DNA of 64,000 nt from assembly GCA_963772335.1 (NCBI GenBank), contig CAVYXF010000008.1:186001-250000 (forward strand), written 5' to 3'. The stretch comes from CAVYXF01 sp963772335. Its GTDB lineage: Bacteria; Pseudomonadota; Alphaproteobacteria; Rhizobiales; Rhodomicrobiaceae. Of the stretch, positions 6,717 to 15,283 are shown piece after piece (the first letter of the stretch is position 1; each line of letters starts with the position of its first letter). The position numbers were made by a program, and so were the translations under genes. The notes below the pieces were generated by a model. The model did not search any database, was not told where the DNA came from, and saw nothing but the letters and a program-made list of their open reading frames with translations.

Positions 6717-9095
6717 ATGTCCGAAAATGGCATTGGCGCTAGCGTGAAGCGCCGCGAAGACTTCCGCTTCATCAAGGGCCTCGGCAAATACACCGACGAT
6801 TTCAACCTGCCGGGCCAGCTCTACATGTACGTGCTGCGCTCGTCGGTCGCGCACGCCAAGATCAACGGTATCGATACCTCGGCGGCTAAGAGCGCGCCCG
6901 GCGTGGTCGCCGTGTTCACCGGTGCCGATATCGATGCGAGCGGAGCCGGAGGGCTGCCCTGCGGCTGGCTGGTGACGGGCCGCGACGGCAACCCGATGAA
7001 GGAGCCGAAACATCCGATCCTCGCCACCGGCAAGGTCCGCCATGTCGGCGACCCCGTTGCCGCGGTGATCGCCGAGACCTACACCCAGGCGCGCGACGCC
7101 GCCGAGCTGATCAATCTCGATCTCGAGGAGCTGCCGGCCGTCGTCGACATGAAGAAGGCCCTAGGTGGCGGCGGCGCCTCCGTCCATGACGAGGCGACCG
7201 ACAATCTCTGCTTCGACTGGGAGCTGGGCGACAAGGCCGCAACCGATGCCGCCTTCGCACGTGCCGCCCATGTCACCAAGCTCGATCTCGTGAACAATCG
7301 GCTGGTGCCGAACGCCATCGAGCCGCGTGCCGCGATCGGCGACTACGACGTCGGGCGGGACGAGTATACGCTCTATACCACCAGCCAAAACCCGCACGTA
7401 ATCCGCCTGCTGATGGGCGCCTTCGTGCTTGCCATCCCCGAGCACAAGCTGCGCGTCTATGCGCCCGATGTCGGCGGCGGTTTCGGCTCCAAGATCTACC
7501 ACTATGCCGAGGAGGCGCTGGTCACCTGGGCGTCGAAGCGGGTCGGCAAGCCGGTGAAATGGGTATCCGACCGCTCGGAAGCGTTCATGTCCGATGCCCA
7601 TGGCCGTGATCACATCACCCATGCGGAGATGGCATTCGACGCCGACAACAAGATAATCGGCCTCAGATGCGATACACTGGCCAATATGGGCGGGTATCTG
7701 TCCACCTTCGCACCCTGCATCCCCACCTGGCTGCATGGCACGCTGCTCGCCGGACAATATGCAACCCCGGCGATCTACACCAACGTCAAGGCCGTGTTCA
7801 CCAATACCGTGCCGGTGGACGCCTATCGCGGTGCTGGCCGGCCAGAGGCGACCTACATCCTGGAGCGGATCGTCAACAAGGCCGCCCAGGAGCTGGGCGT
7901 CGACCAGGCCGAGCTGCGGCGCAAGAACTTTATCCAGCCGGACCAGTACCCCTACCAGACGCCGGTTGCGGTGGTCTATGACACCGGTAATTACGAGGCG
8001 AGCCTGAACCTTGCGCTGCAGATGGCCGACTATGCGGGCTTTGCTGCGCGCAAGGCGGAGGCCAAGAATCGCGGCAAGCTGCGCGGCATCGGGCTGGCCT
8101 CTTATATCGAGGCTTGCGGCATCGCGCCGTCGAGCCTTGTCGGTGCGCTCGGCGCGCGTGCCGGCCTTTATGAGGCGGCAACAATCCGCGTCAACCCGAC
8201 CGGCTCGGTCACCGTGCTGACCGGCTCCCACAGCCACGGCCAGGGCCACGAGACCACCTTCGCCCAGGTCGTTTCCGACAAGCTCGGCATCGATATAGGG
8301 GCGGTGGAGATCGTTCACGGCGATACGGCGAAGATCCCGTTCGGCATGGGCACTTACGGCTCGCGCTCGCTTGCGGTCGGCGGCACCGCGATCATCAAGG
8401 CGCTCGACAAGGTGATCGAGAAGGGCAAGAAGATCGCCGCCCATTTGATGGAAGCCTCGGCCGAGGACGTCGTCTTCGAGAACGGCACCTACACCGTGAA
8501 AGGCACCGACAAGTCGAAAGGCTTCGGAGAGGTCGCGCTCACGGCCTATGTTCCGCACAAATTCCCGATCGAGGAGCTCGAACCGGGGCTTGAGGAGACC
8601 GCGTTCTACGACCCGAAGAACTTCACCTATCCCGCCGGCACCTATGTCTGCGAGGTGGAGATCGATCCCAAGACCGGCGAGACCAAGGTCATCGCCTTCA
8701 CCGCGGCGGATGACTTCGGCAATATCGTCAATCCGATGATTGTCGAGGGTCAGGTGCATGGCGGTATCGCCCAGGGTGTCGGGCAGGCGATGCTGGAGAG
8801 CGCCGTCTATGACGAGAACGGTCAGCTGCTGACTGGCTCCTATATGGATTACGCCATGCCGCGCGCGGACGATGTGCCCTCCTACAAGGTCGGCACCACC
8901 GTCACGCCATGCACCCACAATCCACTGGGCGTGAAGGGGTGCGGGGAGGCTGGCGCCATCGGTACGCCGCCGGCTGTCGTCAACGCTATCGTGGACGCGC
9001 TGAAGGAGTACGGCGTCGACCATATCGACATGCCGGTGACATCGGAAAAAGTCTGGCGCGCTGTCCAGGGCGGCATGAAACAAGCAGCGGAGTGA
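6717..9095 (+). CDS. coxL: Form II CO dehydrogenase-like large (molybdopterin) subunit
   Basis: A 792-residue catalytic subunit binding the molybdopterin cytosine dinucleotide cofactor. The active-site loop is AYRGAGR at 369-375, the form II signature; true form I CO dehydrogenases have AYxCSFR with the copper-binding Cys, absent here. The catalytic Glu lies in GVKGCGEAGAIG (Glu744). Other family motifs are PDVGGGFGSK and SHSHGQGHETT. The real substrate may be an aldehyde, a purine or another heterocycle; CO use is unproven for this form. CAAGGAGA precedes the start. A palindromic repeat separates it from coxM. Confidence 0.93.
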   Translation: MSENGIGASVKRREDFRFIKGLGKYTDDFNLPGQLYMYVLRSSVAHAKINGIDTSAAKSAPGVVAVFTGADIDASGAGGLPCGWLVTGRDGNPMKEPKHPILATGKVRHVGDPVAAVIAETYTQARDAAELINLDLEELPAVVDMKKALGGGGASVHDEATDNLCFDWELGDKAATDAAFARAAHVTKLDLVNNRLVPNAIEPRAAIGDYDVGRDEYTLYTTSQNPHVIRLLMGAFVLAIPEHKLRVYAPDVGGGFGSKIYHYAEEALVTWASKRVGKPVKWVSDRSEAFMSDAHGRDHITHAEMAFDADNKIIGLRCDTLANMGGYLSTFAPCIPTWLHGTLLAGQYATPAIYTNVKAVFTNTVPVDAYRGAGRPEATYILERIVNKAAQELGVDQAELRRKNFIQPDQYPYQTPVAVVYDTGNYEASLNLALQMADYAGFAARKAEAKNRGKLRGIGLASYIEACGIAPSSLVGALGARAGLYEAATIRVNPTGSVTVLTGSHSHGQGHETTFAQVVSDKLGIDIGAVEIVHGDTAKIPFGMGTYGSRSLAVGGTAIIKALDKVIEKGKKIAAHLMEASAEDVVFENGTYTVKGTDKSKGFGEVALTAYVPHKFPIEELEPGLEETAFYDPKNFTYPAGTYVCEVEIDPKTGETKVIAFTAADDFGNIVNPMIVEGQVHGGIAQGVGQAMLESAVYDENGQLLTGSYMDYAMPRADDVPSYKVGTTVTPCTHNPLGVKGCGEAGAIGTPPAVVNAIVDALKEYGVDHIDMPVTSEKVWRAVQGGMKQAAE

Positions 9096-9127
9096 TGCGG
9101 GGCGCGGCCTTTCAAGCAGCACAGCAT

Positions 9128-9256
9128 GCCCTCTTCCCTCGCGAAAGAGGGCGGCGAAGTCCGTCAGGACCGAGCCGGGTGAGGGGGCTTAACCCCTTCC
9201 CAATCGATGAGCCTGGGGTGAGGCTGCAGAAGCCCCCTCACCCGGACGCCTGCGGA
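9128..9256. repeat. Dispersed palindromic repeat (REP/RIME-like), copy 1
   Basis: Lies between coxL and coxM. It contains inverted blocks related to CCCTCACCCGG and CCGGGTGAGGG, a hairpin CCTCTTCCCTCGCGAAAGAGG, and GTCCGTCAGGACCGA. The same blocks recur at 19890-20095 and 25389-25482, so this is a dispersed intergenic family. Edges are approximate. Confidence 0.7.
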
Positions 9257-9314
9257 TGCACTGTCCTGTCTGATCAACATCGTTCCTGAAACAAACCTCA
9301 AATCGGAGGAACGC

Positions 9315-10136
9315 ATGAACCAGTTCGAATATGTCCGCCCCAAATCGGTGGCGGAGGCAGCCCAGGCCCTCGGGGCCAACAGCGATGCCATGCTGATCGC
9401 CGGCGGCCACACCCTGATCCCGACGCTGAAACAGCGGCTCAACCGGCCGGCGGTGCTGGTCGACATCAGCGGCCTTTCGGAGCTGAAGGGCATCCGCCGG
9501 GAGGGCAGCAATCTAGTCATCGGCTCCGGAACGCTGCATCGCGAGATCGCCGACAGCTCCGAAGTGAAAAGTGCCATTCCGGCGCTATCCGCGATGGCCC
9601 ACGGCGTCGGCGATCCGCAGGTGCGCAATCTCGGCACCATCGGCGGGTCGGTTGCCAACAATGACCCGGCGGCGGACTATCCCGCCGCCGTTCTGGGGCT
9701 CGGGGCGACGGTCGTCACCAACAAGCGTGAGATCGCCGCGGACAATTTCTTCACAGGGCTGTTCTCGACCGCGCTCGTGCCCGGCGAGATCATCACCGCC
9801 TTCCGCTTCCCGATCCCAAGCAAAGCCGGCTATGTGAAGTTCGACCAGCGTGCCTCCCGCTTTTGCCTGGTCAGCGTGTTCGTGTCGCAGAAAGCGAGCG
9901 GCATGTTCTCCTCCGGCGAGGTGCGGGTGGCGGTCTCGGGTGCGGGGCAGGGCGGGGTGTTCCGCGTGCCGGAAATCGAGCAGGTGCTGCGGACCAATTT
10001 CGCGCCCTCGGCCGTGACCAACATCCGGGTCTCCCCCGCCGATCTGCTCAGCGACATGCATGGCAGCGCTGATTACCGCGCCGCGCTCATCCCCGTGCTT
10101 GCGGAACGCGCGGTGGAGAAGGCGCTCGCTGCATGA
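9315..10136 (+). CDS. coxM: CO dehydrogenase-like medium subunit, FAD-binding
   Basis: A 273-residue flavoprotein subunit of the molybdenum hydroxylase. The FAD-binding signatures are IAGGHTLIP near residues 28-36 and TIGGSVANNDPAADYPAA starting at 108, both standard for CoxM/XdhB. It receives electrons from the CoxS clusters. AATCGGAGG lies just before the ATG. It is 219 bases from coxL because a repeat sits between them. Its stop overlaps the start of the ybaK-like gene in ATGA, so downstream genes are translationally coupled. Confidence 0.93.
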   Translation: MNQFEYVRPKSVAEAAQALGANSDAMLIAGGHTLIPTLKQRLNRPAVLVDISGLSELKGIRREGSNLVIGSGTLHREIADSSEVKSAIPALSAMAHGVGDPQVRNLGTIGGSVANNDPAADYPAAVLGLGATVVTNKREIAADNFFTGLFSTALVPGEIITAFRFPIPSKAGYVKFDQRASRFCLVSVFVSQKASGMFSSGEVRVAVSGAGQGGVFRVPEIEQVLRTNFAPSAVTNIRVSPADLLSDMHGSADYRAALIPVLAERAVEKALAA

Positions 10137-10621
10137 GTTCTGTTGCCGGAGAGCTGTCCGCCAGCGCGCGGAAGGTCCAGGATGCCGCGCGCGCGGCGGG
10201 GCTCGCCGTCACGGTCATCGAACGGGAGGAGAGCACCCGCACGGCTGACGAAGCCGCGGCGGCCTGCGGCTGCGCGGTCGCGCAGATCGTCAAGTCGCTG
10301 GTGTTTCGCGGTAGTACGAGCGGCAAGCCCTATCTGGTGTTGGTCTCCGGCAGCAATCGACTGAATGAGAAAGGTGTGGCGGGCGTGCTCGGCGAGAGCC
10401 TCACGCGTCCTGACGCCACCTATGTCCGCGAGGTGACCGGCTACTCCATCGGCGGTATCCCGCCGCTCGGCCATGCGAGCCCGATGCAGGTGTTCATCGA
10501 CGAGGATCTGCTGCGCTATGATGTGGTCTGGGCGGCGGCCGGCACGCCGCGGGCGGTGTTCGCCGTCGCGCCGGGCAGTCTCGCCGATGCGACTGCCGCT
10601 AAGATCATCCGGGTGAGCTGA
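10133..10621 (+). CDS. YbaK/ProX-type aminoacyl-tRNA deacylase domain protein
   Basis: A 162-residue protein of the YbaK/EbsC editing superfamily. Recognisable parts are AQIVKSLVFRGS, LVLVSGSNRLNEK (substrate pocket), REVTGYSIGGIPPLGH (typical of the family) and VFIDEDLLRYDVVWAAAG. Relatives hydrolyse mischarged tRNAs such as Cys-tRNA(Pro). It is inserted between coxM and coxD, overlapping each (ATGA at 10133; TGATG at 10619), which is an odd place for a tRNA editor. Either it hitchhikes in the operon or it has another deacylase role. The family is sure; the function here is open. Confidence 0.88.
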   Translation: MSSVAGELSASARKVQDAARAAGLAVTVIEREESTRTADEAAAACGCAVAQIVKSLVFRGSTSGKPYLVLVSGSNRLNEKGVAGVLGESLTRPDATYVREVTGYSIGGIPPLGHASPMQVFIDEDLLRYDVVWAAAGTPRAVFAVAPGSLADATAAKIIRVS

Positions 10622-11541
10622 TGGTCGATCAGCTCACCGATGTCGCTGCAATCAAGGCATTGCTGACCAGTGGCGGCTATCTGCCGAATGATGCGCTCGC
10701 CACCTCGGTATTCCTGGCGCTGAAGCTGAAGCGTCCGCTGCTGCTGGAGGGCGAAGCCGGCGTGGGCAAGACCGAGCTGGCCAAGGTGCTGGCAGCAACG
10801 CTTGCGCGCCCGCTGGTGCGTCTGCAGTGCTATGAAGGGCTGGACCTCGCCTCGGCGGCATATGAGTGGAACTATTCGCGCCAGCTTCTACATATCCGGG
10901 CTGCGGAGGCGGCTGGTGGTGAGGATGCGGGCAGCGTTGAGCGCGACATCTACACGCCGGATTATCTGCTGAAGCGTCCGCTGCTGCAGGCGCTCGAACT
11001 CTCGGCGGAAGGCCGCGCGCCGGTGTTGCTTATCGACGAACTCGACCGCGCGGACGAGCCCTTCGAGGCGTTCCTCCTGGAGCTGCTCGCCGACTACCAG
11101 CTGACCATCCCCGAGCTCGGTACGATCCGCGCCGAGACGCCGCCGATCACCATTCTCACCTCCAACCGCACCCGCGAGGTGCACGACGCCGTGCGCCGTC
11201 GCTGCTTCTATTGCTGGATTGACTTCCCGAATGCCGCCCGCGAGCGCGAGATCCTGCAGCTGAAGCTCCCGCATGCTCCCGCCGAGCTGACCCGCCAGGT
11301 GGTGGAGTTCGTGCAATCGTTGCGCCGGATGGACCTCTACAAGAACCCCGGCATCGCCGAGAGCATCAACTGGGCGCAGGCGCTGACCTCGCTGGATTGC
11401 GTCGCGCTCGACCCGGAAGCAGTGGACTCGACCCTCGGCACGCTGCTCAAATACCAGGATGACATCGCCCGAATCCAGGGCAGCGAGGCCGCACGGCTGC
11501 TCGGCGAGATCAAGTCCCGCGCGCAAGAAGCTGCACCGTGA
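10621..11541 (+). CDS. coxD: MoxR-family AAA+ ATPase (CoxD)
   Basis: A 306-residue MoxR-type ATPase: Walker A GEAGVGKT near 44-51, Walker B VLLIDELDRAD near 135-145, sensor SNRTREVHDAVRRRC. In Oligotropha CoxD acts with the VWA protein CoxE to mature the active site of CO dehydrogenase; in this form II cluster it probably performs a similar chaperone step on the molybdenum enzyme. The first base of its ATG is the last base of the ybaK stop, and its end overlaps coxE in GTGA. The length fits the family. Confidence 0.92.
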   Translation: MVDQLTDVAAIKALLTSGGYLPNDALATSVFLALKLKRPLLLEGEAGVGKTELAKVLAATLARPLVRLQCYEGLDLASAAYEWNYSRQLLHIRAAEAAGGEDAGSVERDIYTPDYLLKRPLLQALELSAEGRAPVLLIDELDRADEPFEAFLLELLADYQLTIPELGTIRAETPPITILTSNRTREVHDAVRRRCFYCWIDFPNAAREREILQLKLPHAPAELTRQVVEFVQSLRRMDLYKNPGIAESINWAQALTSLDCVALDPEAVDSTLGTLLKYQDDIARIQGSEAARLLGEIKSRAQEAAP

Positions 11542-12776
11542 CTGCCTCCGCTGACGCGCCTATCACCGATCTCGCCCCCAACATCATCGCGGCGCGCGTC
11601 GATGGCGGGCGGATCGCGGAGAACATCCTGTTCTTCGTGCGCCTGCTGCGTGCCTCAGGGCTCCCGCTCGGGCCGGAGAAGACGGTCGCGGCAACCGAGG
11701 CGGTGCTGGCGGCCGGGGTCGAGGAGCAGGCGACACTCTATTGGGCACTGCACGCGGTGTTGGTCTCGCGCCGGGCCGAGCACGACATCTTCAACCAGGC
11801 CTTCCAGCTGTTCTGGCGCGATCCGGACTACATCAAGCAGTTGCTCTCGGTGATGGTGCCGAACCTGCATGGCCTGCCGGCGGAGAAGAACGACGCGGTG
11901 GCGCGGCGTCTCGCCGAGCAGCTCATGTCGAGCGCCACGACCCGCCATGCACCGGAGCATGACGAGCTGCGCATCGACGCGAGCGGGACGGCGAGCGCGG
12001 CCGAGCTCTTCCAGACCAAGGATTTCGAGCAGATGAGTGCCGAGGAGCTGCGCCTTGCCCGGCGCGTGCTCAGCGAAATGCTGCTGCCACTCGCCGAAAT
12101 CCGCACCCGCCGCTTTGCGCCCGCAACGCGGGGTGAGCGTCTCGATGTGAGGCGCATGCTGCGGCGCATGGGCAGCCAGGGGCCGGATGCGCTGCTGCCG
12201 CTCTACAAGGCGCCGATCTGGCGCCGGCCGCCGCTGGTTGTGCTCTGCGATATCTCCGGCTCGATGGACAGCTATGCGCGCATTTTCCTGCACTTCCTCT
12301 ATGCGGTGACCAATGCGCGGACCCGTGTGCACAGTTTCCTGTTCAGCACGCGCCTCACCAACATCACCCGCGCGCTCAAGGACCGCGATCCCGATGCCGC
12401 GCTGGCGCGGGTCACTAAAGCCGTGCCCGATTGGTCGGGCGGCACACGGATCGGCGACGCGCTTAGCGAATTCAATCGGCTGTGGGCGCGCCGCGTGCTT
12501 GGGCAGAATGCGATGGTGCTGCTCTTTACCGATGGGCTCGACCGCGCAGGCGGCGGGAATATCGCTCCGGCGGCGCGGCGCTTGGCGGCGTCCTGCCGGC
12601 GCCTTATATGGTTAAATCCGCTCCTGCGGTATGATGATTACCAGCCGCTCGCCTCGGGAGCGCGTGAGCTCGCAAAGCATGTCAGCGAGGTTCGCCCGTG
12701 CCATAATCTGGCGAGCCTGGCGGATCTCACCGCCGCACTATCAGAGCGGCGCCTGGAGAGAAAGGACCGGCTATGA
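11538..12776 (+). CDS. coxE: VWA-domain protein CoxE
   Basis: A 412-residue protein with a C-terminal von Willebrand A domain. The MIDAS metal site DISGSMDS starts at Asp238, with later FTDGLDRAGGG completing the site. The N-terminal half is the CoxE helical part (NILFFVRLLRASGLPLGPEKT). It pairs with the MoxR ATPase encoded just upstream, a widespread ATPase-VWA maturation pair. The start is a GTG overlapping the coxD stop (GTGA, 11538-11541). The stop overlaps the next gene in ATGA. The call is secure. Confidence 0.92.
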   Translation: MTASADAPITDLAPNIIAARVDGGRIAENILFFVRLLRASGLPLGPEKTVAATEAVLAAGVEEQATLYWALHAVLVSRRAEHDIFNQAFQLFWRDPDYIKQLLSVMVPNLHGLPAEKNDAVARRLAEQLMSSATTRHAPEHDELRIDASGTASAAELFQTKDFEQMSAEELRLARRVLSEMLLPLAEIRTRRFAPATRGERLDVRRMLRRMGSQGPDALLPLYKAPIWRRPPLVVLCDISGSMDSYARIFLHFLYAVTNARTRVHSFLFSTRLTNITRALKDRDPDAALARVTKAVPDWSGGTRIGDALSEFNRLWARRVLGQNAMVLLFTDGLDRAGGGNIAPAARRLAASCRRLIWLNPLLRYDDYQPLASGARELAKHVSEVRPCHNLASLADLTAALSERRLERKDRL

Positions 12777-13102
12777 TCGGCAGCGATACGGACATTCTGG
12801 AGACCGCGCTTGCCTGGCAGAAGGAGGGTCGGCAACTTGCCCTCGCCACTGTCGTGCAGACCTGGGGTTCTGCTCCGCAGCCGACCGGCAGCCAGCTGCT
12901 GATCGATGCGGACGGCAATTTCCTTGGGTCCGTCTCGGGAGGATGCGTTGAAGGCGCGGTAATCACCGAAGCTGCCGAGGTGATCGCATCGGCCAAGCCG
13001 AAGCTGCTCGATTTTGGTGTCGAGGATGAAACCGCCTGGCGCGTGGGGCTCGCCTGCGGCGGGCGTATCCGCATCTTCGTCGAGCCGTTCACCGCAGCTT
13101 AG
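12773..13102 (+). CDS. coxF: Short XdhC/CoxF-type protein (N-terminal domain only)
   Basis: A 109-residue protein equal to the N-terminal domain of XdhC/CoxI proteins: LATVVQTWGSAPQPTGSQLLI and VSGGCVEGAV are the family signature, including the conserved Cys of SGGCVEG. XdhC binds molybdenum cofactor and inserts the sulfurated form into the enzyme. The usual C-terminal Rossmann half is missing; in many Rhizobiales it is a separate gene directly downstream, but here a non-coding AT-rich stretch and a glycosyltransferase follow. It ends the operon. The half protein may need a partner elsewhere in the genome. Confidence 0.85.
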   Translation: MIGSDTDILETALAWQKEGRQLALATVVQTWGSAPQPTGSQLLIDADGNFLGSVSGGCVEGAVITEAAEVIASAKPKLLDFGVEDETAWRVGLACGGRIRIFVEPFTAA

Positions 13103-13523
13103 GTCTGCTGACTACCGTTGCATTTTGCGAGCATACCGGAGGACTTACCTCGTGCGGCTCACGCGGCTATGCGCGCGTACGCTCCCTGTTCTATAGCTCG
13201 TTTCTCCTAAGTGACAGTACCTTTTGAGCCCGATGCAGCGGGTCAGAGATCGATCATATTATTTCTATTTTAAGTTGTATATCTAAATATTACTCTCGTA
13301 AAAGTAAGCAAAACTGCGGCGTTTACGACACAGCCTGTGTTGATTGCGCTCAGGCCGAACACCGTAAGCCCGCTCATTTCTTGACGAAAATTACGATTAT
13401 ATCCCGCAATACGCCCGAACCCCTCGCGGGGAGCGCGCCCGACAGCAGTGAATTGCTGCGGGTCGCATTTTGCCATTCGCGAGGTTCTGATCTGTTTTGC
13501 CAGAATGACTTCGGAGTTGATGG
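13103..13523. other. AT-rich intergenic region after the cox operon
   Basis: I see no gene in these 421 bases. Bases 13240-13320 are markedly AT-rich against the surroundings. No remnant of the missing XdhC C-terminal half or of a cofactor cytidylyltransferase is visible. It presumably holds the cox terminator and the promoter for the glycosyltransferase gene, but I cannot point to clear motifs. Confidence 0.4.
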
Positions 13524-15167
13524 ATGCGTTCGGCGGTGCGTTTTTCGGTCATTACGGTCTGCTTCAATGATAAACAAAACCTTTTGAAAACCGCAGCCTC
13601 TCTGCAGGAGCTTACGTCTAATAATTGGGAATGGGTGGTTGTTGACGGTGCTTCGACGGATGGCACTGTCGAATATCTCCAAGAATTAAATATGCCGCAG
13701 CTGCGCTGGATTTCAGAACCAGATCGCGGCATCTACGACGCATTCAATAAAGGCACCCATCTCGCGCGCGGCGATTACCTGATCTATATCTGCGCCGGTG
13801 ACCGTTTTAGCGCCCCCGACGTCCTACGGCGCGTCGATGATTTTATCTCCGAGCATCCAGGCCATTCGCTTTATTACGGCGATTCCCACGAGGTGGACGC
13901 TGACGGGGTCCGGCACTTGCGCCTGGCGCGTCATCACAGTCGGATCTGGTGGAACCTGTTCACCCACCATCAGGCCATGTTCTACGCCAAGGAATGCTTC
14001 GACCGCTGCCAGTACGATCCGAACTATCGCATTGGCGGGGACTATGCCTTCACCGCGGAGCTGCTGCACAAAGGCGGGACGGCAATCAAAATGCCGTTCT
14101 GTATTGCCGATTTTCTGCTCGGCGGCACCTCGCAGAAGAACTATTGGAAGGGCGAATACGAGAGTTGGGCTGCCCGGCGTAGGCTCGGCGTGCCGCTCCA
14201 CAAGCGGGCGGGAATATTCGCGGCCCACGCAGCTATTCGCTGGGGCCGCACGTCGCTTCCTGGACTTTATAAGCTGGCGCGTTATGCCCCGGCTCAGTCT
14301 GAGCCACACACTGCTCCCGTTGCCGACGGGAGAGCTCAAACCCCTCGCGTGTCAGCCGTCAAGACTGAGAACGATTTCTGGGTCGGCGGTGTGCGCGTCA
14401 ATTGCATGTCGCTTGATGATGCGATTCAGAAAATCTTCGATGTGAAGAAAGCCGGACAAAGCTTTTGCGTGTTCACGGCCAATCTGGACCACGTTGTAAA
14501 GCTGCGTCACGAGCCGCGCTTCCGCGAGGCCTATCGCCGGGCGACGGTCGTGCTGGCGGACGGATTCCCCATCGCTTTGGCGGGACGGCTGGCGCGCCGC
14601 CAGGTGTCGCGTGCCGCCGGCTCGGACCTGATCGAGCCGCTTTGCGAGCGAGCGGCCGAGGAGGGCCTTCGCGTTTTCCTGCTCGGCTCGACCGGGGAGG
14701 TTCTCGCCGACTGCGCCAGTAAGTTGCAGGAAAAATACCACGGTCTGGAGATCGCCGGCCGTTATGCACCGCCGGGCCGGTTCGATCCGTTCAGCCCACA
14801 GGCCATGGATGTCATCGACATCGTTAAGGCCGCGCGGCCGGACATCTGCTTCGTTGCGCTCGGCTCGCCCAAGGGGGAGCTCTTCGCGGCCCGCTGCCTC
14901 GATCACCTTCAGGGCACCGCGCTGGTCTGCATCGGCGCCGGCCTCGACTTCATTGCCGGCATGCAGAAACGCGCGCCGCGGTTGGTGCGAAACGTCGGCT
15001 TGGAATGGTTTTGGAGACTGGCCCACAATCCGGGGCGGCTCGCCATGCGCTATGCCCAATGTGGCTACGTGCTGCCCTCGGTTTTGGTGCAGACGGCGCT
15101 TCGCCAGGGCGGGCCTGGCCAAGCAGCGGCGATGGCTGAGCAGACGATGGGCCGCCAGTCAACTTGA
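13524..15167 (+). CDS. Bifunctional glycosyltransferase: GT2 fused to WecG/TagA (GT26)
   Basis: A 547-residue two-domain protein. Residues 7-230 are a GT-A family 2 transferase: FSVITVCFND, VVDGASTDGT, then the acceptor-side ICAGDRF in place of the usual Asp-rich motif, and HHQAMFY. A linker near 250-285 leads to residues 290-500, a WecG/TagA/CpsF family transferase: FTANLDHVVKLR, LADGFPIALAGR, VFLLGSTGEV, FVALGSPKGELF and GAGLDFIAG. GT26 enzymes add N-acetylmannosamine or similar sugars to lipid-linked acceptors. The fusion could add two successive sugars to an exopolysaccharide or O-antigen unit. GGAG lies eight bases before the ATG. A gmd gene follows after 116 bases. Confidence 0.88.
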   Translation: MRSAVRFSVITVCFNDKQNLLKTAASLQELTSNNWEWVVVDGASTDGTVEYLQELNMPQLRWISEPDRGIYDAFNKGTHLARGDYLIYICAGDRFSAPDVLRRVDDFISEHPGHSLYYGDSHEVDADGVRHLRLARHHSRIWWNLFTHHQAMFYAKECFDRCQYDPNYRIGGDYAFTAELLHKGGTAIKMPFCIADFLLGGTSQKNYWKGEYESWAARRRLGVPLHKRAGIFAAHAAIRWGRTSLPGLYKLARYAPAQSEPHTAPVADGRAQTPRVSAVKTENDFWVGGVRVNCMSLDDAIQKIFDVKKAGQSFCVFTANLDHVVKLRHEPRFREAYRRATVVLADGFPIALAGRLARRQVSRAAGSDLIEPLCERAAEEGLRVFLLGSTGEVLADCASKLQEKYHGLEIAGRYAPPGRFDPFSPQAMDVIDIVKAARPDICFVALGSPKGELFAARCLDHLQGTALVCIGAGLDFIAGMQKRAPRLVRNVGLEWFWRLAHNPGRLAMRYAQCGYVLPSVLVQTALRQGGPGQAAAMAEQTMGRQST

Positions 15168-15283
15168 AAATGTCACCTGTGGAAATGGTCGCAACCTTTG
15201 CGAGGATTTTTTCTATTGCTTTGATCGTCATTGCGGAATAATTTCGCGTTTAGGTAGAATTTAGGGAACATACGGGGATCAGC

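Noticed and set aside
7161..9122. A 653-residue open frame antisense to coxL
   Set aside because: coxL is complete and conserved in the other strand; the frame has no domain and is typical of high-GC shadow frames.
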